64,000 nucleotides of DNA from Rotaria macrura (Eukaryota; Rotifera; Eurotatoria; Philodinida; Philodinidae), in the NCBI GenBank assembly GCA_900239685.1, contig OENT01000744.1, forward strand, positions 1 to 64,000, given 5' to 3'. Position 1 is the stretch's first letter. Each line of letters begins with the position of its first letter. The notes under the pieces were generated by a model. That model had not been told where the DNA came from, ran no database searches, and saw only the letters and a list, made by a program, of their open reading frames with translations. Position numbers and translations under genes: made by a program. Shown in pieces: positions 25,501 through 37,400 of the stretch.

Positions 25501-28500
25501 CCAATGCATATATATGTGGAGGTTGTTCACGTTTAATACATGATCGATAACGTATCATGGCATCTTTACCATATATTGGCAATGGCCGAAATGGATTCAC
25601 AGCCTAAAAGTATTTAGATTTCGAAAAGAATACTCATGAAGATTACAATCTATCAATGCATAGTGATCAATGTTCAATAGTACGCGTCTTGAGAACTGTA
25701 GGGTACACAATTTTTTTAACCTGTAACCTATCCTAACCTGCTGCGTTTGATATTACAAAAATAAAATGATCAATAACTTTGCATTGTATTCGTTTCAAAC
25801 ATAAAGCAAATAGAAATCATACTAAATTTCTCTAATGTTTCTAATCATCAACAACATCGGGTTTCAATGATTGCCTTATTTTGTTTTCCCAATATACGAT
25901 CCGAAGACCTAAAAATACTTTTCGATGTTGCTGAACTAGACAGATGATTCATTCTTAAACGTATAATTCGCCGCAAAATCTTTTCATTTTGTATTCCACG
26001 TCATAATTTCATACTAAATCATTGTTAAATTCACGAACATCCCTATTAAAGTATACTTCGACGAATCTAATTCAGTTATCGCTTTATACAAAACATATGA
26101 TGTCATCTTTGTTTCCATGAATTACGATTATTCTTCTTCATGTAAAAGTTTGGAAAGATGTCGACAATGTTTGATGTAATAATTTAACAACATATTATGA
26201 CAGTGCTACCCTGTAACCTGGTCGTGTTCTGTCATGTCACGGTAGGTTATGTGTACTCTGCAGGTGTTTAAGTACGTCTGTTGCTATTTTATGATAGAAA
26301 GTTACTTAGAATTATTATCAAAGTTTGTATTGAGTTTAATGTATATTAGATGAATTTGATCGCAAGGGAAAATCGATCTTTGATAGAACTGTTTCTTTAT
26401 GAAGACTAGTAGAGAAAAAAAATGCTCAGTTTTCTATCGAATTAGATTCTAATTCAACTAATACCATAATTATAAAAATTTTAATAGAAACAAGACAGAC
26501 AGCTGCGATTTTTACCGTTCGAAAAAAGCAAACAAATGAGTTAAAGGTTTGATTAGAACAGTTAAAACGTCTTAATGATTAATTCAAAAAATATCTGAAC
26601 TTTCTACAGCTTTGCAGATCTTCTATTCATGATGTCAAGACATATTTGAAAATCAAGATTTCCCTGAAGACACTTCACAAATAAGTTTGCGGCGTTCGCA
26701 TAGATTGATTTAGAAGCTTTAAAAAATCATGTCAACAAAAAAAAGGATAAAAGATTCAATGGATCTTCATTTCCTATTTCCAATAGTGAAAATCATAGCA
26801 CTCGATTTTGTTTCTATCAAACTTCATTGAAAATATATAGTATAACCGTCGCATATCATAGAAAAACAGGTCTAATCGAAATTTTATTATTATGATATTA
26901 GTTGAAGTAGGATGAAATAGGATAGAAAATAGAGATGTTTTTTCTCTACCAGATTATATTGAGTGAAAGTTTCTTAAAGCTTACTATACGATATGAAACT
27001 ATCAACCTCACTACTCTTCGTATACTCTAAGTGAAGTGTTTCTTATAGATAAAATTTGAACAAAAATACTGAATGTTTTGGATTATGTTTATTTTTTTTC
27101 AATGTCATCCTATACGTTCGATATGATAAGACTTACAACAAGAATATCACCAATATAAGTATAGATTTGATTTGCTAAAAATCGATGATACATATAAGTC
27201 ATGATTGATTGTTCATCGAAATTTTCTAATTGTGCCAAATCATCTGTTGATACTGAATTAATTGGATAAGCTGAATCATACGTTGAATTATAAAAGTATG
27301 TATTCGAAGATTTTTTTACTAATGATGGATGACGAACAGGCATATCATCAGGATTTTGTTCGTACAAATGAAATTGTGATGAATTATTTTCATTGACACA
27401 TTGTTTTTGTTGTCGTCGTGATTGAGATTTGCGTTTTGTTTTATAATTTTGATTAGGATATCCATTATCAATGGGTGGTGGTGGTGCCGGTCGTTTATGA
27501 TGTTCAGATGGTTTATTAATTATTTGTAACATTCGTTTTGACGATTGAATCATAGATTCAGCTGCTGGTGAATATGTTGCCGTTCCTGTTTCAATAGCTA
27601 TTGATGAACATGTTTCAGATTTTCCTCTAATATGTCCGTTTTTAACTCCACATGTTTCGCGACTCGTCTTTTTAACACACAAATCATAGCAACGTTTATT
27701 ACGTTGAACTATCTGTACGATATGTCGACGTGCTTCAACGCCATCCATTGGTATTTGTGTTAGAAATGGATGAGTTAACATGTAGCTAACTGTTGGTCGA
27801 GTTTCAAAATCTTTTATTAAACATTGCCGAATGAAATCATTGAATTCATTGGACCATTCTTCAGGTTGACGTAAACACGGTGGTGGATTTCGAGGTATAG
27901 AAACAAGTGCACGCATTGGATGCATTTCTGCAAGTGGAGGCTCACCTATAAGGTATAAGAAATACTTACACAAATGAACTCGATAAAGAGACTCTTCGTC
28001 GGGTATAATCTTTGGAAATCTAACGTACTATTCCACTTCATTATACAAAGGCAAAACATTCAAAATCGATAAAAATCTAACATCGTCAAAGAGATGATCT
28101 TTCGTTTTGCATGTTTTTCCTTGCAAGTAATCTTTTCTTTAATTTGTAATGTTGTTATTCTTTTTCTTTCTAATCTACCTTCCTTAATTCAACATTATTA
28201 TTGATCTCTAATTGACTAGTAAGCCTTTTGTACATATTTATTATGTCTACAACTTCCGTAGTCACAATGATCTATGATCTATTGAGATAAATATGAATTC
28301 TGAATGCATAATTACTCATGTAGATTTCAATGTAAAACTCGAAAAATAGATCGTGTTAAATAATTTTCAGGAACATATTCATACTAACTAGTATTGAGGA
28401 ATATCGATACAAACTGTGAGTTCTACTAAACTATTTTCGAGATAGAAACGAAATCTCAATACCAAGAATTCAACCTATCGTACAGAATTCTTGAAGATTA

Positions 28501-29601
28501 TATATCAATTGAAACGTATCCAATGATCATAGGCATATGCTTCCCTTTATGAAACAAATCAAACGATAAACTTCTATTTCATAATACCTTCAGCTATTTC
28601 GATCGCTGTAATTCCAGTTGACCAAACATCGGCACGTGTATCATAATTACAATCCATTTGTCTTTCACATGCAATAACTTCGGGTGCCATAAAAAATGGT
28701 GTACCAACGGATGTATTACGTCGTCCATTGATTGGATTAAGATAAGCACTAACACCGAAATCAATCAATTTAATACGACCATCACCTGTTATTAAAATAT
28801 TATGACCTTTAACATCGCGATGAACAACATTATTTGAATGAAGATGATGTAAAGCTTTTAATGTTTCACGCATAATATAAGCAATAATCGATTCATCGAG
28901 ACGTTCATTTGCTTTGAGCATTGCTTTTGCTAAATCAGTAACACTACCACTCGTACATAATTCCATAACTAACCATAATTGATCGAGTTGATAAGCTGTT
29001 GCTGCTGATGCTGCTGTTGGACTAACAAAACTATTGATTGAACTTGTTTCAATGGAAAGAAGACTTGTCTTATCAATAAGACTTGGCGATGGCAATATTG
29101 GATTACGTGGTGGTGGCGGTGGCAATGGTGGTGCACCACGTTTTAAATAAGCACCATAAAAACGACATAGATTTTCATGATTTGATAGTTCAAGAAGGAC
29201 ACGATATTCTTGTTCGATTTCTTCAAGAACTTCATTTGTTAAATGCATAATTTTAACAGCAGCATTAAATTCTGAACTACGCATATTTTTAGCCTAAACG
29301 AAAACACAATCGGTTGAAAGAAAGAAAAAAAAACAGATACATGTTCGATTTATTTTTTATTCATATTAAATCAACATACACGAAATACTTCTCCATAAGT
29401 TCCATCGCCAATATTTTCAAGTAATTGCCATTCTCGATCGGGTGATGGTAGATCATCAAGACGGAAAAAACTTGCCTTTTGTTGAGTCGATGCTAAAGAA
29501 ACAGTTAACTGTTGTCGAGATGGTGGACGTGAACGAGTACGAGGTGGAATTGGTGGTACAGGTTCCGGTGGAGGATGATGATGATAGATTAATTGAGGCA
29601 T
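15934..29601 (-). CDS. Myo3: Class III myosin (kinase-myosin fusion)
   Basis: An actin motor with its own N-terminal kinase, typical of sensory-cell protrusions in animals. Ten exons: 29601-29380, 29293-28588, 27945-27137, 25603-24691, 22914-21824, 19741-19123, 18302-18141, 18086-17890, 17814-16819 and 16182-15934. All join in frame to 1987 residues. The kinase has IGDGTYGEV (63-71), AAVK (Lys88), HRDVKGHN (Asp234), DFG (252) and MAPE; a proline-rich insertion lies between about residues 127 and 174. The motor starts with [14 protein letters not shown] and has the P-loop GESGSGKT (634-641), switch I NDNSSRFG (684-691) and switch [10 protein letters not shown] (1175-1182). Between LFSWIVN and switch II lies a low-complexity insertion of about 260 residues including poly-Asn. 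The converter is followed by three IQ motifs ([42 protein letters not shown]). The tail has two polyproline runs. The last exon carries IDFRGVLKS, resembling a myosin III tail-homology motif. The last exon and the insertion are the least certain parts. Confidence 0.92.
19742..21823. other. Large myosin III intron
   Basis: A 2.1-kb intron splits the lower 50K region of the motor (between ...MFLNKP and [11 protein letters not shown]). It contains a 322-bp segment with imperfect inverted ends (20689-21010) and otherwise nothing recognisable. Confidence 0.7.
20689..21010. repeat. Possible MITE with imperfect inverted ends
   Basis: The left end reads CTAGACATGCGAC (20689-20701). The right end reads GTTGCATGCCTAG (20998-21010). 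The two are inverted copies with two mismatches, 322 bp apart, inside a myosin III intron. The interior is rich in TTCGAA/CGAACC words. I could not find a clear target duplication, so the limits and the class are uncertain. Confidence 0.4.
22499..22543. repeat. (ATT)15 coding microsatellite
   Basis: Fifteen ATT triplets on the plus strand read as an Asn run (AAT) on the coding minus strand, inside the myosin III motor insertion. The opposite strand gives a meaningless Tyr run. Confidence 0.9.
22915..24690. other. Large myosin III intron with repeat copy
   Basis: A 1.8-kb intron between ...RDAMAKA and LYNRLFSW of the motor. About a third of it is a copy of the 550-bp dispersed repeat (23044-23593). 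An open frame at 24251-24448 has no recognisable content. Confidence 0.7.
23044..23593 (+). repeat. 550-bp dispersed repeat, copy 1
   Basis: This copy is nearly collinear with the copies at 31807-32381 (inverted) and 41406-42289. The left end carries a small stem-loop, TCGGAC-TTAT-GTCCGA. The right end carries a 9-bp perfect stem-loop, GTGTACTCA-CTTTT-TGAGTACAC, followed by ACAAAAAGT-like sequence. The word TGTGTACT plus an A-run also occurs inverted near the left end, suggesting degenerate terminal inverted repeats. No transposase is visible; the short frames inside (for example [20 protein letters not shown]) are shared by copies but look noncoding. It is probably a non-autonomous DNA element of unassigned class. 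Confidence 0.75.
25689..25741. repeat. CCTAACC-rich segment 1
   Basis: Contains GGGTACAC, a run of seven T, then AACCTGTAACCTATCCTAAC. The same ingredients (GTACCC, T-run, repeated AACCTAACC, CCTGCAGGTT-like end) recur at 26203, 43771 and 45179. Confidence 0.5.
26203..26266. repeat. CCTAACC-related segment 2
   Basis: Reads TACCCTGTAACCTGG, then CGGTAGGTTATGTG and CTCTGCAGGTG. It is a short, degenerate relative of the segments at 25689, 43771 and 45179. Confidence 0.35.
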
Positions 29602-31806
29602 AGATTAATCTTAGCAAAATCGAATTAATTGTACTTCTGAATCGATCAACTACTCAACAAGTAGAAACAATGAAAGAAAGAAAAGAAGAACGACGTGATT
29701 GACAATGCTCATCTTTCATATTGAATAGTTGATGTCGTCTGCTTCTCTTGTTCTTTTAATCCGTTCGATCAATAAGACCACACCTTATAGCCAACAAATC
29801 ATTAGTGAATACACGTTTCATCAATTAATTTCTTCTTTTCCATAGACAAAACAAGGAAGAGAATATTGTTTGTTCGTATTTCTTTCTTTCTCTCTCTCTC
29901 TCTCTTTCGTCCAAAAGATGTTGGTTGTTATAATGATCAAATAATATGTTGTTCGTTGCTAGAGATGAGTAAAGCTTGATTTTTGACTTTCATGAAACAT
30001 ATGTATACCATAAGTGAAAGTCAACAAAGACAAGAAAAAAAAAACAACGATGATTTCTTACTCCATTCGTCCGTAAACATACGGATTGATAGAGAATGAA
30101 TAGGATTGAGACAATGATCAACACTAATCTCTGATAATGAATACTCAATTATTGATATTGGACAAAAAAACAAGAAAAGTCGAATAATCTTATCGAAAAT
30201 AACACGTACGAACATGGATTTTATCATATGTAAATATAGATTTGTGTTCTCGTGTTCGTTTTTTTTTCTCATCATCAATCAATTAGTTTTTACTCGTGAA
30301 TCTATTTGTAAATTCTAAAACTACTAATTATCTATTTGGCATGGTAAACCAATGACTCATCATCCAGTCAATAATATTGTTTGATTTATTTGTACAAATA
30401 TTTTAATGAATCAATTAGTTTACATATGCTCTTGATTGATTAAAACTAACGTTTAAAAATTCAACGCGAACATCGCTCAACAGAAGAAAGCATCATGTAG
30501 CTGTTCTAGTTAATCATTAGAAGATTATTTTATTCTATGAAGTCCAATTTAGAAATGTCTTCAACATTCATTTTATTTAATCTTACACATGGATAAGAAG
30601 CACGTGTTTTATTATGAGATACGTTATCGATATGCAGTCTGTGTTTCTTATATTTCTTTAAGATCGTGTTTCATAAAAGAAATTTTTTTTGTTTCAAATA
30701 AAGGTCATTTGAAGGCTGATCAGATTTATTTGAGTTTAATAGGTTTTATCTACGTGAAACATGTCGTACTTCTTGTCTTTAGTATAGAAGATTATCAATC
30801 TGGTAAAGATATTCATCGGATTGCTATACTTCGTTTTGATTCATATTTTCTATCATAGGTAATATATGCTCAATTCGAGTAACTGACATCTGTCGAATGA
30901 ATTTTCTGTTCATTTCTATATTGAAACATCATAATTCGTATGAAAGACTTCAGTCAATCTGTTAAAATTATCTGAAATAATCGTTCGAAATCGTTTCACA
31001 TTTGTATTTATGAGATCGATAAAATTTTCCTTCACATGATATCTATTGGGCATTTTAAAATATATGTTTGTTGAATTCTGTTATTTTCATGTCTGTCATC
31101 AAACTGTAAACAATCATTTATGGACATGTGTAAGAAAATTTCGACGTCAAAATATGAGTCATTTACAAGATCGTTGAGTAGACTTCAGAAATTTTACTGT
31201 TCATTTTACATATTGATTAGTTTTACATACTGAACTGTAACTTCCTCGTAGGAGGTTCAATATTTGCCGAAATGATAGTATTTGATAAAGACATTAGACA
31301 ATATTAGCATATCGAACAAACAACAATCATCTATTTCGAAACATCTTTGAAAACTCCAAGTATCATTTTGAATCGATTGAGTGATAGCTGTATGCATCAT
31401 GTTTTTTATTGGACAGTCAAATGATCACATTACAAGTACATGCATGGATCCTACTCGATCACTATCATATGCTTTGAAAAATTTGATTACCGTGGGAAAC
31501 AACATACAACCAATAAAGCTAGTGCATCTGTAATACACATTGCATAATCTCTTTCACTACGTACATCTTGTAGACTCTATTGATTGTCGATTTCCAAAAC
31601 TTATATGATAATAAAAATGCAAATGCATTTTTTAAATGAATAAACGAAAAATACTGTTAGAGTTGAAGCAATAAAACTTTCAGGTATTAGAGTGTTAAGT
31701 ACAATGATAAGAAACCATGTCAAATTTATTGAAATGAACTCTATTATCCTTGCCTAAACTTCATGACCTATTTTCTAAAAACAAAACCACTCCGTATAAT
31801 ACTTTT

Positions 31807-32381
31807 ACTTTTTGTGTACTCAAAAAGTGAGTACACTACTAAAATCGGTCAGTGTGTCCGTCCGGCCGGCCAGCCGTTTATTCGATAACTCTTCACAATT
31901 ACATTCGATTGAGTTGAAATTTTGTGCACAGAATTGTCTCATCAATATCTAGGACAAGTTCGAAGATGAGAAGGATCCGTCGAAAAATGGCTGAATTATC
32001 GAAAAAATTGTCATTTTTAACCAAACAATCCCTGAGGTGGGGTACAGGGATTTTTTCAAAAAAACCTTTTTTCTCAGAATTATCCACAACGTATATAAAT
32101 CGACTCAGTTTTTAACACTGATCCCGAATCTGATATTAGTTTTGAACCAAATCGCAGCTTTCTAACAAAACATTGGCTGCAAAAAGGTCTCAAATGCACA
32201 AAAACTGTATCCAGAAACTAAATTACCTAGATATGTCTGAGATGATCAGTAGTTTTGGAGTTTCCCAAAAAGGTTTACCAAGATACTTCATCCGTGCACA
32301 CATTCTAGAATGACTGATTTGTCTCATTCATTTTTTGAAGTACTCATAACTCTCGGACATAAGTCCAAAGTTTTCACATTT
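31807..32381 (-). repeat. 550-bp dispersed repeat, copy 2
   Basis: Inverted copy of the element at 23044-23593. It begins on the plus strand with the stem-loop containing GTGTACTCAAAAAGTGAGTACAC and ends with CGGACATAAGTCC followed by TTTTCACATTTA. Sequence along its length is collinear with the other copies, apart from small indels and a short segment (TAAACCTTTTTGG) shared with copy 3 but missing from copy 1. Confidence 0.75.
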
Positions 32382-32914
32382 AGTGTTACTCTGAAAAGGT
32401 ATGATAAGAAGAGTGAAATGATGAAACGAAAAAGAACAAGATTTATTTAGAAATCTTAGAAGATAATCTAAATCTTTTTCAAATTATTTTTCAACGTTTA
32501 CTGAAATGTCTAAAAAACGATGTACTTTCGGGATACAGTCCACTATCATCTAGTTCAATGAACGATTATATAGCCGGTAAGGACAAACAGTGAAAAGAAC
32601 AATTATCCAAATTCATAGACACATTGAGAATTTGTTCTCATGTTATGTTCTCGAGAGTTGTTTATCAAGAAGAATTTTCACATATAAGAAATACTCCTGA
32701 ATGAACTTTACTCAATTGTTCTTAGAAAACAAGAATGGACAAATCTGATGACGAGAGAAGGTGAGAGGGAAATATTGAAGAAATTATTTTATCGTTCATG
32801 TCATCTGGTTCCGCTAATGGAACAGCAAGAAACGCACTCTTCCCTGACGAGAGTTAATTTTTTTATTTTCTCTCCTTTGATCTGTGGTCTGGTGCAATCA
32901 ATTGGCTTAGTATC

Positions 32915-33238
32915 AGAGTGCGAAACGAATGACAAAAGTGCCATTCGGATTCGATTCGATTCGCGGGAACCTATATTCGGTTCGATTCGATTCGTCGGGT
33001 GAAAATTAATTTTCTATTCGATTCGAATCGACTTGATTAATTTTTTTTTTCTATTCGATTCGATTCGGCTCTTTTTCAAAAAACGAAAATTCTATTCGAT
33101 TCGATTCGATAAAATTTTTTAAAATTTTCTATTCGATTCGATTCGACTAAAAAATCAAGATGTCATTCGTATTCGATTCGGCTGAGGCGAATCGAATCGA
33201 ATCGAATTATTCGTCTAGTCGATTCGGTTTCGCACTCT
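32915..33238. mobile_element. Non-autonomous inverted-repeat element (Mutator-like TSD)
   Basis: Perfect 12-bp terminal inverted repeats, AGAGTGCGAAAC and GTTTCGCACTCT, bound a 324-bp unit. Perfect 10-bp direct repeats, GCTTAGTATC, flank it at 32905-32914 and 33239-33248. The interior is almost entirely degenerate tandem ATTCG/CGATT words. A target duplication of 9-11 bp with short terminal repeats is typical of Mutator-like elements, but the class is inference. No coding capacity. Confidence 0.85.
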
Positions 33239-34446
33239 GCTTAGTATCATAGATTTGTTTCTCAGCTACACTTCGTATATACACACGCACTAGGAATTAA
33301 GATTCTAATTTATTGTCAATTAAAAACCACTAACTAAGAAACGTGCTAAAGGATTTTGGGTGTATTAATAAAAAATAATATAGATGTCGCTAATTTTGTA
33401 TAAGTCACTAAGAAGGCTTAGCATGGTAGCGATACATGGAATGGCTATCTTGCATACAGGTAATTCCTGATGCGCTTTTGCCTTAATATGAGTCTTGATC
33501 TTTAAGTTTGTAGCTTGTTGTTTATGGTACAGCTATAGCTGGACTTTTACCAACTAATCTTTCACTTTCAATTGTAATTTATGCATAAATTTCAAAAAAA
33601 TTGTTTTCAATGTAAAACAGTTTTATTTCCTATTTCACTTGAAATAAAATGTAATTTTTTCTTATTCATCTCTCGCTTAACAGCGTTATGATATCACTCA
33701 AGGTTTTAGACATGAACCAAGATGGGTAACCTTACAAAAATCACAGATCAGTTCATCCTTTCTTTGAAAATATCTCTTGTGGGTAAAATTTTTTTTTTCC
33801 ATGAGAGAATAATGAAAATATAATTGTTTAAAAATTTGTATTATAAAAATTAAAGCCAAGATTATCAGCAACGATTGATGCTAAACTCTTGGAAAAAACT
33901 CAAAGATGCGAAAAAGACCAATAATCCCACAGAAACACTGTCATATTCTTTCTGATAGTTGATCTTTGTTTAAAACACGTTACGCTGTGTGTAACCTCAA
34001 TCATGATGAGTCTTTTATGCAAAAAAAAGATTCACCCAATGTATCTATTTTTTCTTATCACTAAATTGAAATTGCATTATATTTAAATTAGATTTTATAA
34101 ACAGAAAGCGTGTGTATTTCTTAATGCATAAGTGTGCTGAATCATTGTAGTTTTAGAATTGACGACTGAGTCATCGAATCGAATACTAGACCACGGATCA
34201 CTTATTGAACATAGTTTCAACCATACGATGAAAAGTTGATGTGAGCGTCCTCTATCAATCGGTACGCTATAGTATCATCAAATAAAATCAATCCATATTG
34301 TACCTATTTTAATATATCCATAGTGTCCTTTCACACAGAACAAACAACGAGCAAGGTCATTGAAAGTTTGAGAGTAGTGTAATTTTGAATTTTATTCATG
34401 TCTCTAAAAATATCAAATCACACTAGAACGTTGTTCTATATTTTAG

Positions 34447-37400
34447 ATGGTTTTTCAACTCATAATTTTGTTTTTGATATCTATTCAATCGATTGCATAC
34501 GGACAAGTACTCAGTGAGTAATCCATCATAGAGAACAACTCTAACTAACTTACTGTTATGTTTTTTGAATTTTATGATTTCATTTCATTTTTTTTCTTCA
34601 ACTAAAAAGAATGTCCGTATGGATGGGAAGAATTTACTGCCACGGCTTCATGCTATCGTTTTGTTCGTTATCCCAAAGCTAATATCAATAATGCGGCTAG
34701 TCTCTGTCAGGTCTGTTGAATAAATGACATGCGTACTTTTTACTGAAATAGCTCTATTCTATAGACGGATCTATTGAGTGTTGAATCCTTACCAGAACAT
34801 TTATTCATTGAAGACTTATTGACTAAAAATGATCCATCGGCACAACGTTGGATGACAAGTGGTAGACACAATGGACCATTTTGGCAATGGATGAAATCAA
34901 CTGGTCCGATCAATTTACAATTCGATCAAGGATGGCTACCACAAACAGATCAAGAGCAGCAAATACGAACATTTCTTGCTTATGCTTATCAAAGTATATT
35001 TGTACAAAGGTTTTATTCTATTTCTAGAAATTTGTTCTTTGATCTTTAGGTAGTCAATGGGGTTGGTTACCTTATGATATCTCACCTGTTGAAAATTTAC
35101 CATTTATTTGTGAAGTTCCTATACGTGATACATATGGTGTTATATCTAATTATCGAGGCATCGGTAAGATGAGTTGGTCAATGTTTGAATTGATGTCTTG
35201 TAACAAATCTTGTTTTTGATTTAGAATATGGTCTTCCATCAAATATTGATCAACGATTTATTCCACGTGCACCAAAATTCTACGAACAACCACAAGATCA
35301 AGAATTTGGTCGAATCGATCAAATTACACTTGGTGTTGGAAGTACATATGGTGTTAGTAAATCATCATTAGCTGTTGTTGTTATATTAACATGTCGAGCT
35401 GATGCTTATCCAGTTGCTGATTATTTGTATATAATTTTTTAGAAGAAAAAAAAACATACATATAAGAAGTATTCTTTTTTACTTTACTTCCAGTTGGTTT
35501 CGAATGATTGGTGGTACCATATCTGACGCAAGATTAGTTAATCTAAATGATCCACGATATTTTCAACATGGTGGAAATTTAATGGTAAAGATTGCTGTTG
35601 TTTTTAGTCTTTACTTTCTACATACTTTATATATCAATGTTAGCGTATAGAAAAGAAATATCGTAGTTTAATACTGATTGAAAATTTAGAGATTTATCAA
35701 AAAACTAAACAATTAATTTTCCTATTGTACTGATGGCATAGCCACCAGGGATGGGCTCATGCCCATCGCCGCGATTCTATGCCCCATCATGTTTACTTCG
35801 AAGTTACCGAACTTATAGATACAAATAGATGATATTGAATATAGTGGACTATTGAACCAAGTGGTGAAGAAATACTTGCTGTAAATTCAAACAGCGTTCA
35901 TTCTACGTAAAGCCACGAGTGTCAAGGAGAAATAGACACACTTTTCCATCCATACTACGATTCAAGGCCATACTTTTTCTTTTCCTAAAGAAGTCTATTC
36001 GGTAGAAGAAATGAAATAACGCACCAAAGTAAACATCCATCACCCACTGTGCACCATGTAAATCATTTCTGCTGCGTAGAGTCTATTTATTGCAGAAGTT
36101 GACGTTAGACTAGAGAAATAGTCCTTTGATTTTCTGCATATGTTCAAACATGTTTCTATCGATTCAGGTCGATTTCTCCTTGCAAGGATAGAAGTGATTC
36201 ATATTTTTTAAACTAAAATGTATTACAAACTAGTGATTTCTACTAGAAAAGTATTTCTGCTTGTCTGTTTTTATGTTAAATAATTTCAACTAATTAGAAT
36301 AGAAACCATGTCTTGAGATACATTTCAACTTTTATTATATTTAACTTATCTAAAATGAAAACAATTTTATTTTTCTTCTCATCGTGTTGAGCGCAGACGC
36401 CGAGTCTCACTACTCTTTAATTTCTATTTACGCCACTAGTCACGACAATATGGAGTCAATACTTAGAGAGACATTTATTTTCTTCAGTTCGATACAAATA
36501 TCTAAGAGTAGAAGTATATTTCCATGATGTGTTAGCCGTTGTGTTCACTGTTACAGCCTTAGAAATGATGCTTCGGACACTGAAAGATTGAAGAATAAAA
36601 TCTATCATTTTCTGATTGCACTCATAAGAAGGCATGAATATTCTATACATTCACATCCTCTTAATTAATTATATACTTTCGATTAAAGACAAACATTATG
36701 ATTTATTTATTTAGATTAATAGTCCAACAAGTGATGATAGTGGAACATATTTCTGTAAAGCTTCAAATTATTTCGGCACAGCTATTAGTAATCGCGTATA
36801 TCTACGTGAAATAAGTATGCATGAATCACATGTCAAATGTGTATCTAGTAGAGAAATGTTATTTTCTATTTAGTTTTGGAACAATTTGAAAAACGTGAAC
36901 GACCAAAAGTTATTGCCGATGGTCATCGTGATGCCATTATTGATTGTTTATATAAAAATACAAATACGAGAGATGTATGTCTATGATAATATTATTTGAT
37001 ACATATAAAATTTATAAGTGAATACGTTTTGTTTTTGCAGCTTAGCTATGCTTGGTTCAAAGGTGGTATTAATCAAAAAGTTCAACAAACTGCTGAACGT
37101 TTTATTTCACAAAATGGAAATTTATATTTTTCTCGTGTTACCGATGGTGATTCAGGAAAATACTATTGTGCTGTTCAAGTTAGAAATACACGTCTTCGTT
37201 ATTTACCATCACAGACAAGTGAAGGTACAGAATTAGATGTTCGTTCAACGTTCGGTCAAGAACGTAGTCCACGTATCTATCCAAATTTTCCACAAGTTTT
37301 TCCCACATCACATTTACCAAAATTAGGTGATAATGCTTCAATTGAATGTATAGCAGAAGGTTATCCTGTACCAACCTATCGTTGGTATCGTGAAGATGAA

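Larger units (their letters stand above)
25604..27136. other. Large myosin III intron at kinase-motor junction
   Basis: A 1.5-kb intron sits exactly inside the first motor motif (YIGDILV | AVNPF). It contains two of the CCTAACC-rich segments, at about 25689-25741 and 26203-26266, and no other recognisable feature. Confidence 0.7.
29602..34446. other. Intergenic between myosin III and contactin
   Basis: The two genes are divergent, so this 4.8-kb stretch holds both promoters. It contains a (TC)n run near 29884-29908, an inverted copy of the 550-bp repeat (31807-32381) and a 324-bp inverted-repeat element (32915-33238). The remaining open frames, including 30589-30858, are unrecognisable. Confidence 0.6.

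Noticed and set aside
35741..35790. Start of a hAT element (CCACCAGGGATGGGC) in contactin intron 6
   Set aside because: No matching inverted end or 8-bp target duplication was found nearby.
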